The position numbers were made by a program, and so were the translations under genes. DNA of 64,000 nt from Viola odorata (Eukaryota > Streptophyta > Magnoliopsida > Malpighiales > Violaceae). The notes under the pieces were generated by a model. That model saw only the letters and a list, made by a program, of their open reading frames with translations. It was not told the origin of the DNA and searched no databases. The DNA lies in assembly GCA_963691705.1 (NCBI GenBank), contig OY829541.1, positions 33,864,719 to 33,928,718 on the forward strand. The letters run 5' to 3'. Below are positions 10,891-22,690 of the stretch, piece after piece; positions within the stretch are counted from its first letter, which is position 1, and each line of letters starts with the position of its first letter.

Positions 10891-11465
10891 CTTATACCCC
10901 CTTTTTTTATTTTTTTTCTTCTTCTCCTCCTCTTTCTATTTTCCTTTCCTTCTTTTCCAGGTTCTTACACCTTTCCACAATCCCAGAAAATACAAACATG
11001 CAGTCATGCAAAGAATTTAAAAAGTTAGTCATGCAAAAACAAAAATTAAAAACTTGCAGCAATATTATGGACGGGAGCTTCATCCCAAGGTCTTGAGATG
11101 AGAAGACAGTACAATTCTAGCAAAATATTTCCTAGGACAGCAATACTCATAATACAACCACGTGAATAAATGAACAAATTATAAGGTCAGAAGTATTTAG
11201 CATTGCAAGATGGAGTTAATAAGTCAAGTATTTACATGAGTTCAGTTTTGGGATTTCAATTCTATACAAAGGGTGAAACACAACAAGAAAAGAAAAACGA
11301 CTCATGCATAAATGAAAACAAGCAGAAGCGCATACAAAAACAATTGAAATAAACATGCAGAAGAAAGGAAAATACAGAAAAACAAACAGCAGGAAAACAT
11401 GCATAAAAACACAAAAACAAACATGCACAAAAACACAAAAAACACAAACAAACACGAAAGTGTCT

Positions 11466-11502
11466 CTCCCCCACACTTAAAGGACACATTGCCCTCAATG
11501 TG
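11466..11502 (-). other. Second, internal purine-tract-like module with hairpin, unit 1
   Basis: CTCCCCCACACTTAAA (minus strand: purine run) is followed by CACATT GCCCTC AATGTG, a perfect 6-bp hairpin with the same loop as the module at the LTR. It lies about 1.05 kb inside the element. Copies lie at 15557, 19648 (loop GCCCTT) and 23739. It could be an extra priming site or a relic of an older LTR junction. Confidence 0.65.
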
Positions 11503-11770
11503 AAAGAAAAACCACACACACCAAACAAACAAACAAACAAACGGAACAGAACAGAAAATGAAAAAAAAAAAAGAGGGAAAGAAATGATAAAACCCGGGGC
11601 AATGATCATGGTAGGGGAAGAGCTGGGGGTTTCGGTCAGCTCGTCTCAAGGCCTAGACATGGACCGGATGGCCTGCACTGGAAAATTCCAGAAATCCATT
11701 ATTATGCAGAAAAAATGATTAACTAGAAATAAAAACGAAAATAACAAAATGAAAACAGAAACGGAAGGAA

Positions 11771-11788
11771 CATGGGTTGCCTCCCATG
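11771..11788 (-). other. CATGGG/CCCATG hairpin downstream of the array ORF
   Basis: CATGGG TTGCCT CCCATG, a perfect 6-bp stem located 48 bp past the ORF stop in element orientation. The same hairpin follows the ORF in the related element at 53702-53719. The sequence is repeated in units 2-4 with the 4,091-bp period. Confidence 0.65.
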
Positions 11789-11835
11789 CAGCGTCCCTCT
11801 TTATAGTCTTGGACTAGACATTGAGCGTCACTTTG

Positions 11836-12726
11836 TCAACCAATCCTACATAATGCTTTGAATGCACGAAGTTTGATGAGAATGATTTCATTTCGTGCAT
11901 GGTTCCCTAGCAACGAAATCTGCATGTAACCATAAAATGATTCAAATTCTGGTTCAGGTTCATGCACAATAAAAATAAAATAATGGTTGTGAATAGAGGG
12001 TAATTCCATAAAGGGATCAATATAATCAAAGAAATTTAAAACTTCCCTTTCACACACAACCGTTTGTGGATTCTCAACCACTTTGATTTCTTCCTCAATC
12101 TTCCTCTCATCCTCCTCTAGCTAGATGCTACAACAAGTGTCCACAAACTTCGTCTTCTGCTCCAGTGACGTGCTGGAATGAGTTTGGGTCTGATTGGACT
12201 GCTTTGACTGAGTGGCAACTTCTGCTGAATTTTCTGGGCTTGTTTCTGGTTCCGGGTCGTTCATCCCAAGGCCTTGAGATGAAGCGACCTGCTCGGGCAG
12301 ATTTTTGTTGCTCACAAAAGAGGCAGTGCTAGCATCAGATTCCACATCTAGTTGGAAGTTTGAAGGTATGCATCTCTGTCTTTCCTGCTCAAGTGCAAGT
12401 TCTCTCATTTGCTTCGCTAACCTTGCTAAATTCTCCTCTGTTTCCTGCATAAATGGAATTAAGGTTTTCATTAAAATTTCAGAAACAGTAGGTACTTGGC
12501 TAGGTTGCGGAGGCTGGAAATATTGATAATCAGGAACTGATTGCACTCCATAATCAGAACTTTGTTGGTTCCACCAAGTGGGATAAGGAGTAGATATGGA
12601 TGGATTATAATTTGGCTCATATCCCCACTGTGGCGGACCAAAACATCCTTCATGGCTGGACCCATCTCCTACACCAAAACTTTGAGGAATAGGGGCTGAT
12701 TGAGAAAAATAATTGAAATTGCTCAT
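11836..12726 (-). pseudogene. Gag-like ORF of the array element, unit 1, split by an in-frame TAG
   Basis: The start is the ATG at 12724-12726 (MSNFNYFSQSAPIP), chosen because the related element starts its ORF with the same residues; an upstream ATG at 12759 adds 11 hydrophobic residues not shared. The first 201 residues are rich in Pro, Gln, Tyr and Ser (PPQWGYEPNYNPS), then a helical segment SEILMKTLIPFMQETEENLA and a RQRCIPSN box like the linker of Athila gag. A TAG at 12121-12123 interrupts; the same frame continues as LEEDERKIEEE and ends at 11836 after CEREVLNFFDYIDPF and LPSIHNHYFIFIVHEPEPEF. No zinc knuckle or catalytic domain is present. I read it as a degenerate gag-derived protein, and the assignment is moderate. 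Confidence 0.6.
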
Positions 12727-12785
12727 AAAAAAAAGAAAACTGAAAATTATCAGAAACAAGAAAAACGAAAATCAGTACACCGTTG

Positions 12786-12803
12786 TCCCCGGCAACGGCG
12801 CCA
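12786..12803 (-). other. Primer binding site, unit 1 (tRNA-Asp type)
   Basis: Minus strand TGGCGCCGTTGCCGGGGA, complementary to the 3' end of plant tRNA-Asp, five bases inside the LTR2 boundary. Identical sites lie at 16877, 20968 and 25059. Confidence 0.88.
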
Positions 12804-12808
12804 ATTTA

Positions 12809-14508
12809 TGACGGGGGTGTCGCGTGCCCTGCATAAATAAAAAGATTACAACTGGTCACTAAACTACAAATGAATGTAGATAGCGGCAAGAGGTTCGAAC
12901 ACAGGGACAAGTCGGTCTGATCTTTGTTCCTCCTGCAAATGACAATAATCAGCAAAGAGGTGAGAGTATGATGGGTTGAGAAACAATAAGCACGAAAATA
13001 AGATTGCATAACAGAAAACAGAAGTGAAATAAAGAAATACAAAAGAGAAAGAAAATCCCTAGTAGAGATCCTTATGTGGTGACAATTCCAAGCTAGTTGA
13101 TCATTGACAAAAGTATTTTCAAAACGGTTCATAGAAGAAGTTGTGGAACCAGCTCACACTAGATTCCCAACCTGCTACAAAAGTATTTAAAAGAATCACT
13201 TCATTTTAAACACCCTAATCTTCCTAAGCTCATCCTAAGATTCCAACCCGCCACTTTGCTTTGGCTATGCGGAGCCTTCGACAAAGGAATCAGAAAACTT
13301 ATGGAAAATCTCAAGAGATTGATTAAAAACAGTGAGGTCCCTCTTCTAGACATGGTAGCTGTTCGTCATCCACAAGTCTGGTCTAGTCTGGCACTTGACC
13401 CAGCTGTCACCTAGGTCGGCCCTTCTCAAGGCCTCGGGATGGGAGGGTAGTCTAGTTCAGTTCCTTCTATCAGCTTAGACCAAGCACATGCACCTCATGC
13501 CCTGCTGATTCGTCTACTACTGTTCTCTAAGAGTGATTTAATCACAAGAGAACTGACTGTAATCATTCAAATCAAAATCCAAGTTGGCCAAACTCAAACT
13601 TAAACATGAATAAATTGGAGTTAAAACAAGAAGGAGAGAAATATGAAAAACGTTTTTATTGAAGATCAAAGAGTCTCACAACCTACTGGAATCATCAACC
13701 ACAAGATCCCTACCAGGAATGGAGGTTCTTAGTTACAAAACATAATGGAAAATGATACAAGAAGTACAAAACCGAAAATACAAAAAGCTGGAAAATCTGG
13801 AAAATGTGGAGTGCTGATTTTCTCCACTCGTTCCCCCTACTGTCCTAATGATTTTCTTTTCTGTCCTCTGCCCCCCGTCTCTCTTAGCTTCGTTGTCCTA
13901 TTAATAGCCATTCTTCTTCTCCTCTGATAGACTTCAAAGGTCCAGCCTTCACCATAAAATAATTACAGCACTCACAAACATGTGCTGCCAAACCAGGCTG
14001 GAGCTGGGCACTACATCACTTTTGGAGAGAATATTCATGAATAATGCAAAGGGAATGTTTCGTCATTCTTCCATTGATGTCCCCTCGGTGCTTCTGCAAG
14101 GTGGAAGAGGGAATCCAAGCACTAACACTCGTGCTCAAGTCCTCCAGGTTCTAGGCTGGCTGAACCAGCACTCACAAATTAAATACAAAAATACGCCCAG
14201 TGCTGTCCAGGCTGGAACTCTGACAGGTCGCTTCATGTCAAGGCCTCGAGAAGAGCTGATCTCGGCAAAATAGTGAAGTGGCCTTGGGACGAATGGACCA
14301 AATTCAAGGCAGCAAAGCTGAAAACGAAACTCCATCACCGATTGATTGTTTTAAGCTCTAATCTTCAAGCTTTCTGCTCCTTTCCTTAAGATTGATGCTC
14401 CAAAGGCTGTTTATAGAGAAAGGAAGCAAAAGGGCTTAAAGTAGCATAATTATCATCTCAATTAATAATAAAGGAGACAATAAAACATCCAAAATAAACC
14501 ATCAATCA
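12809..14508 (-). repeat. LTR 2 of the array
   Basis: Same 1,700-bp LTR; shared by units 1 and 2, with no target duplication on either side. Confidence 0.93.
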
Positions 14509-16899
14509 TATTCCCCCACACTTAAACCATGCTTGCCCTCAAGCATGAACTAAAAAACAAAATACACCCCAATATAGAAAATCAACCCTTGGACTGGACT
14601 CAAGTAAAAGCTTCAAAAACCAACTCTTTCAAGCAATGCTCAAACACACCAAACATCACAAATGTGCAAATATTCAAATAGTGGTATGATAGCATGCTGT
14701 TCAACCAGGAAATAAAGCCCTAGAACTACTGTCTTCTCTTCCCAAGACACAATCCAAACGCAGCTGCTACACACACAAAAATACACAAGCAGTCATGCAA
14801 CAATAATAAAAATACAAGCAACAAAATTAAAGAACACCACCAAGCTTTCCTCTTTTCCTTCTGCACATTTTCTTTCTTTTATTTAGGCCTTCGGCCTCTT
14901 ATACCCCCTTATTGTTTTAGGCCTTCGGCCTCTTATACCTCCTATATTTGTTTTTCTTCTCCTCCCTTAGGCCTTCGGACTCTTATACCCCCTTTTTTTA
15001 TTTTTTTTCTTCTTCTCCTCCTCTTTCTATTTTCCTTTCCTTCTTTTCCAGGTTCTTACACCTTTCCACAATCCCAGAAAATACAAACATGCAGTCATGC
15101 AAAGAATTTAAAAAGTTAGTCATGCAAAAACAAAAATTAAAAACTTGCAGCAATATTATGGACGGGAGCTTCATCCCAAGGTCTTGAGATGAGAAGACAG
15201 TACAATTCTAGCAAAATATTTCCTAGGACAGCAATACTCATAATACAACCACGTGAATAAATGAACAAATTATAAGGTCAGAAGTATTTAGCATTGCAAG
15301 ATGGAGTTAATAAGTCAAGTATTTACATGAGTTCAGTTTTGGGATTTCAATTCTATACAAAGGGTGAAACACAACAAGAAAAGAAAAACGACTCATGCAT
15401 AAATGAAAACAAGCAGAAGCGCATACAAAAACAATTGAAATAAACATGCAGAAGAAAGGAAAATACAGAAAAACAAACAGCAGGAAAACATGCATAAAAA
15501 CACAAAAACAAACATGCACAAAAACACAAAAAACACAAACAAACACGAAAGTGTCTCTCCCCCACACTTAAAGGACACATTGCCCTCAATGTGAAAGAAA
15601 AACCACACACACCAAACAAACAAACAAACAAACGGAACAGAACAGAAAATGAAAAAAAAAAAAGAGGGAAAGAAATGATAAAACCCGGGGCAATGATCAT
15701 GGTAGGGGAAGAGCTGGGGGTTTCGGTCAGCTCGTCTCAAGGCCTAGACATGGACCGGATGGCCTGCACTGGAAAATTCCAGAAATCCATTATTATGCAG
15801 AAAAAATGATTAACTAGAAATAAAAACGAAAATAACAAAATGAAAACAGAAACGGAAGGAACATGGGTTGCCTCCCATGCAGCGTCCCTCTTTATAGTCT
15901 TGGACTAGACATTGAGCGTCACTTTGTCAACCAATCCTACATAATGCTTTGAATGCACGAAGTTTGATGAGAATGATTTCATTTCGTGCATGGTTCCCTA
16001 GCAACGAAATCTGCATGTAACCATAAAATGATTCAAATTCTGGTTCAGGTTCATGCACAATAAAAATAAAATAATGGTTGTGAATAGAGGGTAATTCCAT
16101 AAAGGGATCAATATAATCAAAGAAATTTAAAACTTCCCTTTCACACACAACCGTTTGTGGATTCTCAACCACTTTGATTTCTTCCTCAATCTTCCTCTCA
16201 TCCTCCTCTAGCTAGATGCTACAACAAGTGTCCACAAACTTCGTCTTCTGCTCCAGTGACGTGCTGGAATGAGTTTGGGTCTGATTGGACTGCTTTGACT
16301 GAGTGGCAACTTCTGCTGAATTTTCTGGGCTTGTTTCTGGTTCCGGGTCGTTCATCCCAAGGCCTTGAGATGAAGCGACCTGCTCGGGCAGATTTTTGTT
16401 GCTCACAAAAGAGGCAGTGCTAGCATCAGATTCCACATCTAGTTGGAAGTTTGAAGGTATGCATCTCTGTCTTTCCTGCTCAAGTGCAAGTTCTCTCATT
16501 TGCTTCGCTAACCTTGCTAAATTCTCCTCTGTTTCCTGCATAAATGGAATTAAGGTTTTCATTAAAATTTCAGAAACAGTAGGTACTTGGCTAGGTTGCG
16601 GAGGCTGGAAATATTGATAATCAGGAACTGATTGCACTCCATAATCAGAACTTTGTTGGTTCCACCAAGTGGGATAAGGAGTAGATATGGATGGATTATA
16701 ATTTGGCTCATATCCCCACTGTGGCGGACCAAAACATCCTTCATGGCTGGACCCATCTCCTACACCAAAACTTTGAGGAATAGGGGCTGATTGAGAAAAA
16801 TAATTGAAATTGCTCATAAAAAAAAGAAAACTGAAAATTATCAGAAACAAGAAAAACGAAAATCAGTACACCGTTGTCCCCGGCAACGGCGCCAATTTA
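14509..16899 (-). other. Internal region 2 of the array
   Basis: Same content as internal region 1 at a 4,091-bp offset: purine tract 14510, second tract-like module 15557, primer site 16877-16894. Confidence 0.92.
15927..16817 (-). pseudogene. Gag-like ORF, unit 2
   Basis: Protein identical to unit 1, with the same in-frame TAG at 16212-16214 separating the 201-codon front part from the acidic C-terminal part. Confidence 0.6.
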
Positions 16900-18599
16900 T
16901 GACGGGGGTGTCGCGTGCCCTGCATAAATAAAAAGATTACAACTGGTCACTAAACTACAAATGAATGTAGATAGCGGCAAGAGGTTCGAACACAGGGACA
17001 AGTCGGTCTGATCTTTGTTCCTCCTGCAAATGACAATAATCAGCAAAGAGGTGAGAGTATGATGGGTTGAGAAACAATAAGCACGAAAATAAGATTGCAT
17101 AACAGAAAACAGAAGTGAAATAAAGAAATACAAAAGAGAAAGAAAATCCCTAGTAGAGATCCTTATGTGGTGACAATTCCAAGCTAGTTGATCATTGACA
17201 AAAGTATTTTCAAAACGGTTCATAGAAGAAGTTGTGGAACCAGCTCACACTAGATTCCCAACCTGCTACAAAAGTATTTAAAAGAATCACTTCATTTTAA
17301 ACACCCTAATCTTCCTAAGCTCATCCTAAGATTCCAACCCGCCACTTTGCTTTGGCTATGCGGAGCCTTCGACAAAGGAATCAGAAAACTTATGGAAAAT
17401 CTCAAGAGATTGATTAAAAACAGTGAGGTCCCTCTTCTAGACATGGTAGCTGTTCGTCATCCACAAGTCTGGTCTAGTCTGGCACTTGACCCAGCTGTCA
17501 CCTAGGTCGGCCCTTCTCAAGGCCTCGGGATGGGAGGGTAGTCTAGTTCAGTTCCTTCTATCAGCTTAGACCAAGCACATGCACCTCATGCCCTGCTGAT
17601 TCGTCTACTACTGTTCTCTAAGAGTGATTTAATCACAAGAGAACTGACTGTAATCATTCAAATCAAAATCCAAGTTGGCCAAACTCAAACTTAAACATGA
17701 ATAAATTGGAGTTAAAACAAGAAGGAGAGAAATATGAAAAACGTTTTTATTGAAGATCAAAGAGTCTCACAACCTACTGGAATCATCAACCACAAGATCC
17801 CTACCAGGAATGGAGGTTCTTAGTTACAAAACATAATGGAAAATGATACAAGAAGTACAAAACCGAAAATACAAAAAGCTGGAAAATCTGGAAAATGTGG
17901 AGTGCTGATTTTCTCCACTCGTTCCCCCTACTGTCCTAATGATTTTCTTTTCTGTCCTCTGCCCCCCGTCTCTCTTAGCTTCGTTGTCCTATTAATAGCC
18001 ATTCTTCTTCTCCTCTGATAGACTTCAAAGGTCCAGCCTTCACCATAAAATAATTACAGCACTCACAAACATGTGCTGCCAAACCAGGCTGGAGCTGGGC
18101 ACTACATCACTTTTGGAGAGAATATTCATGAATAATGCAAAGGGAATGTTTCGTCATTCTTCCATTGATGTCCCCTCGGTGCTTCTGCAAGGTGGAAGAG
18201 GGAATCCAAGCACTAACACTCGTGCTCAAGTCCTCCAGGTTCTAGGCTGGCTGAACCAGCACTCACAAATTAAATACAAAAATACGCCCAGTGCTGTCCA
18301 GGCTGGAACTCTGACAGGTCGCTTCATGTCAAGGCCTCGAGAAGAGCTGATCTCGGCAAAATAGTGAAGTGGCCTTGGGACGAATGGACCAAATTCAAGG
18401 CAGCAAAGCTGAAAACGAAACTCCATCACCGATTGATTGTTTTAAGCTCTAATCTTCAAGCTTTCTGCTCCTTTCCTTAAGATTGATGCTCCAAAGGCTG
18501 TTTATAGAGAAAGGAAGCAAAAGGGCTTAAAGTAGCATAATTATCATCTCAATTAATAATAAAGGAGACAATAAAACATCCAAAATAAACCATCAATCA
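16900..18599 (-). repeat. LTR 3 of the array
   Basis: 1,700 bp, shared by units 2 and 3. Confidence 0.93.
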
Positions 18600-20990
18600 T
18601 ATTCCCCCACACTTAAACCATGCTTGCCCTCAAGCATGAACTAAAAAACAAAATACACCCCAATATAGAAAATCAACCCTTGGACTGGACTCAAGTAAAA
18701 GCTTCAAAAACCAACTCTTTCAAGCAATGCTCAAACACACCAAACATCACAAATGTGCAAATATTCAAATAGTGGTATGATAGCATGCTGTTCAACCAGG
18801 AAATAAAGCCCTAGAACTACTGTCTTCTCTTCCCAAGACACAATCCAAACGCAGCTGCTACACACACAAAAATACACAAGCAGTCATGCAACAATAATAA
18901 AAATACAAGCAACAAAATTAAAGAACACCACCAAGCTTTCCTCTTTTCCTTCTGCACATTTTCTTTCTTTTATTTAGGCCTTCGGCCTCTTATACCCCCT
19001 TATTGTTTTAGGCCTTCGGCCTCTTATACCTCCTATATTTGTTTTTCTTCTCCTCCCTTAGGCCTTCGGACTCTTATACCCCCTTTTTTTATTTTTTTTC
19101 TTCTTCTCCTCCTCTTTCTATTTTCCTTTCCTTCTTTTCCAGGTTCTTACACCTTTCCACAATCCCAGAAAATACAAACATGCAGTCATGCAAAGAATTT
19201 AAAAAGTTAGTCATGCAAAAACAAAAATTAAAAACTTGCAGCAATATTATGGACGGGAGCTTCATCCCAAGGTCTTGAGATGAGAAGACAGTACAATTCT
19301 AGCAAAATATTTCCTAGGACAGCAATACTCATAATACAACCACGTGAATAAATGAACAAATTATAAGGTCAGAAGTATTTAGCATTGCAAGATGGAGTTA
19401 ATAAGTCAAGTATTTACATGAGTTCAGTTTTGGGATTTCAATTCTATACAAAGGGTGAAACACAACAAGAAAAGAAAAACGACTCATGCATAAATGAAAA
19501 CAAGCAGAAGCGCATACAAAAACAATTGAAATAAACATGCAGAAGAAAGGAAAATACAGAAAAACAAACAGCAGGAAAACATGCATAAAAACACAAAAAC
19601 AAACATGCACAAAAACACAAAAAACACAAACAAACACGAAAGTGTCTCTCCCCCACACTTAAAGGACACATTGCCCTTAATGTGAAAGAAAAACCACACA
19701 CACCAAACAAACAAACAAACAAACGGAACAGAACAGAAAATGAAAAAAAAAAAAGAGGGAAAGAAATGATAAAACCCGGGGCAATGATCATGGTAGGGGA
19801 AGAGCTGGGGGTTTCGGTCAGCTCGTCTCAAGGCCTAGACATGGACCGGATGGCCTGCACTGGAAAATTCCAGAAATCCATTATTATGCAGAAAAAATGA
19901 TTAACTAGAAATAAAAACGAAAATAACAAAATGAAAACAGAAACGGAAGGAACATGGGTTGCCTCCCATGCAGCGTCCCTCTTTATAGTCTTGGACTAGA
20001 CATTGAGCGTCACTTTGTCAACCAATCCTACATAATGCTTTGAATGCACGAAGTTTGATGAGAATGATTTCATTTCGTGCATGGTTCCCTAGCAACGAAA
20101 TCTGCATGTAACCATAAAATGATTCAAATTCTGGTTCAGGTTCATGCACAATAAAAATAAAATAATGGTTGTGAATAGAGGGTAATTCCATAAAGGGATC
20201 AATATAATCAAAGAAATTTAAAACTTCCCTTTCACACACAACCGTTTGTGGATTCTCAACCACTTTGATTTCTTCCTCAATCTTCCTCTCATCCTCCTCT
20301 AGCTAGATGCTACAACAAGTGTCCACAAACTTCGTCTTCTGCTCCAGTGACGTGCTGGAATGAGTTTGGGTCTGATTGGACTGCTTTGACTGAGTGGCAA
20401 CTTCTGCTGAATTTTCTGGGCTTGTTTCTGGTTCCGGGTCGTTCATCCCAAGGCCTTGAGATGAAGCGACCTGCTCGGGCAGATTTTTGTTGCTCACAAA
20501 AGAGGCAGTGCTAGCATCAGATTCCACATCTAGTTGGAAGTTTGAAGGTATGCATCTCTGTCTTTCCTGCTCAAGTGCAAGTTCTCTCATTTGCTTCGCT
20601 AACCTTGCTAAATTCTCCTCTGTTTCCTGCATAAATGGAATTAAGGTTTTCATTAAAATTTCAGAAACAGTAGGTACTTGGCTAGGTTGCGGAGGCTGGA
20701 AATATTGATAATCAGGAACTGATTGCACTCCATAATCAGAACTTTGTTGGTTCCACCAAGTGGGATAAGGAGTAGATATGGATGGATTATAATTTGGCTC
20801 ATATCCCCACTGTGGCGGACCAAAACATCCTTCATGGCTGGACCCATCTCCTACACCAAAACTTTGAGGAATAGGGGCTGATTGAGAAAAATAATTGAAA
20901 TTGCTCATAAAAAAAAGAAAACTGAAAATTATCAGAAACAAGAAAAACGAAAATCAGTACACCGTTGTCCCCGGCAACGGCGCCAATTTA
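18600..20990 (-). other. Internal region 3 of the array
   Basis: Same content as the others. A private C to T at 19676 changes the loop of the internal hairpin from GCCCTC to GCCCTT and leaves the stem intact. Confidence 0.92.
20018..20908 (-). pseudogene. Gag-like ORF, unit 3
   Basis: Protein identical to unit 1, with the in-frame TAG at 20303-20305. Confidence 0.6.
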
Positions 20991-22690
20991 TGACGGGGGT
21001 GTCGCGTGCCCTGCATAAATAAAAAGATTACAACTGGTCACTAAACTACAAATGAATGTAGATAGCGGCAAGAGGTTCGAACACAGGGACAAGTCGGTCT
21101 GATCTTTGTTCCTCCTGCAAATGACAATAATCAGCAAAGAGGTGAGAGTATGATGGGTTGAGAAACAATAAGCACAAAAATAAGATTGCATAACAGAAAA
21201 CAGAAGTGAAATAAAGAAATACAAAAGAGAAAGAAAATCCCTAGTAGAGATCCTTATGTGGTGACAATTCCAAGCTAGTTGATCATTGACAAAAGTATTT
21301 TCAAAACGGTTCATAGAAGAAGTTGTGGAACCAGCTCACACTAGATTCCCAACCTGCTACAAAAGTATTTAAAAGAATCACTTCATTTTAAACACCCTAA
21401 TCTTCCTAAGCTCATCCTAAGATTCCAACCCGCCACTTTGCTTTGGCTATGCGGAGCCTTCGACAAAGGAATCAGAAAACTTATGGAAAATCTCAAGAGA
21501 TTGATTAAAAACAGTGAGGTCCCTCTTCTAGACATGGTAGCTGTTCGTCATCCACAAGTCTGGTCTAGTCTGGCACTTGACCCAGCTGTCACCTAGGTCG
21601 GCCCTTCTCAAGGCCTCGGGATGGGAGGGTAGTCTAGTTCAGTTCCTTCTATCAGCTTAGACCAAGCACATGCACCTCATGCCCTGCTGATTCGTCTACT
21701 ACTGTTCTCTAAGAGTGATTTAATCACAAGAGAACTGACTGTAATCATTCAAATCAAAATCCAAGTTGGCCAAACTCAAACTTAAACATGAATAAATTGG
21801 AGTTAAAACAAGAAGGAGAGAAATATGAAAAACGTTTTTATTGAAGATCAAAGAGTCTCACAACCTACTGGAATCATCAACCACAAGATCCCTACCAGGA
21901 ATGGAGGTTCTTAGTTACAAAACATAATGGAAAATGATACAAGAAGTACAAAACCGAAAATACAAAAAGCTGGAAAATCTGGAAAATGTGGAGTGCTGAT
22001 TTTCTCCACTCGTTCCCCCTACTGTCCTAATGATTTTCTTTTCTGTCCTCTGCCCCCCGTCTCTCTTAGCTTCGTTGTCCTATTAATAGCCATTCTTCTT
22101 CTCCTCTGATAGACTTCAAAGGTCCAGCCTTCACCATAAAATAATTACAGCACTCACAAACATGTGCTGCCAAACCAGGCTGGAGCTGGGCACTACATCA
22201 CTTTTGGAGAGAATATTCATGAATAATGCAAAGGGAATGTTTCGTCATTCTTCCATTGATGTCCCCTCGGTGCTTCTGCAAGGTGGAAGAGGGAATCCAA
22301 GCACTAACACTCGTGCTCAAGTCCTCCAGGTTCTAGGCTGGCTGAACCAGCACTCACAAATTAAATACAAAAATACGCCCAGTGCTGTCCAGGCTGGAAC
22401 TCTGACAGGTCGCTTCATGTCAAGGCCTCGAGAAGAGCTGATCTCGGCAAAATAGTGAAGTGGCCTTGGGACGAATGGACCAAATTCAAGGCAGCAAAGC
22501 TGAAAACGAAACTCCATCACCGATTGATTGTTTTAAGCTCTAATCTTCAAGCTTTCTGCTCCTTTCCTTAAGATTGATGCTCCAAAGGCTGTTTATAGAG
22601 AAAGGAAGCAAAAGGGCTTAAAGTAGCATAATTATCATCTCAATTAATAATAAAGGAGACAATAAAACATCCAAAATAAACCATCAATCA
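20991..22690 (-). repeat. LTR 4 of the array
   Basis: 1,700 bp, with a private A in AGCACAAAAATAAG near 21176 where the other LTRs have G. Confidence 0.93.

Larger units (their letters stand above)
10418..12808 (-). other. Internal region 1 of the array
   Basis: 2,391 bp between LTR1 and LTR2. From high to low coordinate it holds the primer site, one broken ORF (12726-11836), a CATGGG/CCCATG hairpin, a second purine-tract-like module, A-rich and CA-rich sequence, three AGGCCTTCGGCCT hairpins, and the purine tract with its hairpin. The Phe/Cys-rich minus-strand ORFs at 11216-11649 are translations of CAAACA-type low complexity and not genes. Confidence 0.9.

Noticed and set aside
11216..11649. 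Overlapping Phe/Cys-rich minus-strand ORFs, repeated in all four units
   Set aside because: They are translations of CAAACA/ACACAAAAAC low-complexity DNA; three overlapping frames are open, and the sister element does not preserve them.
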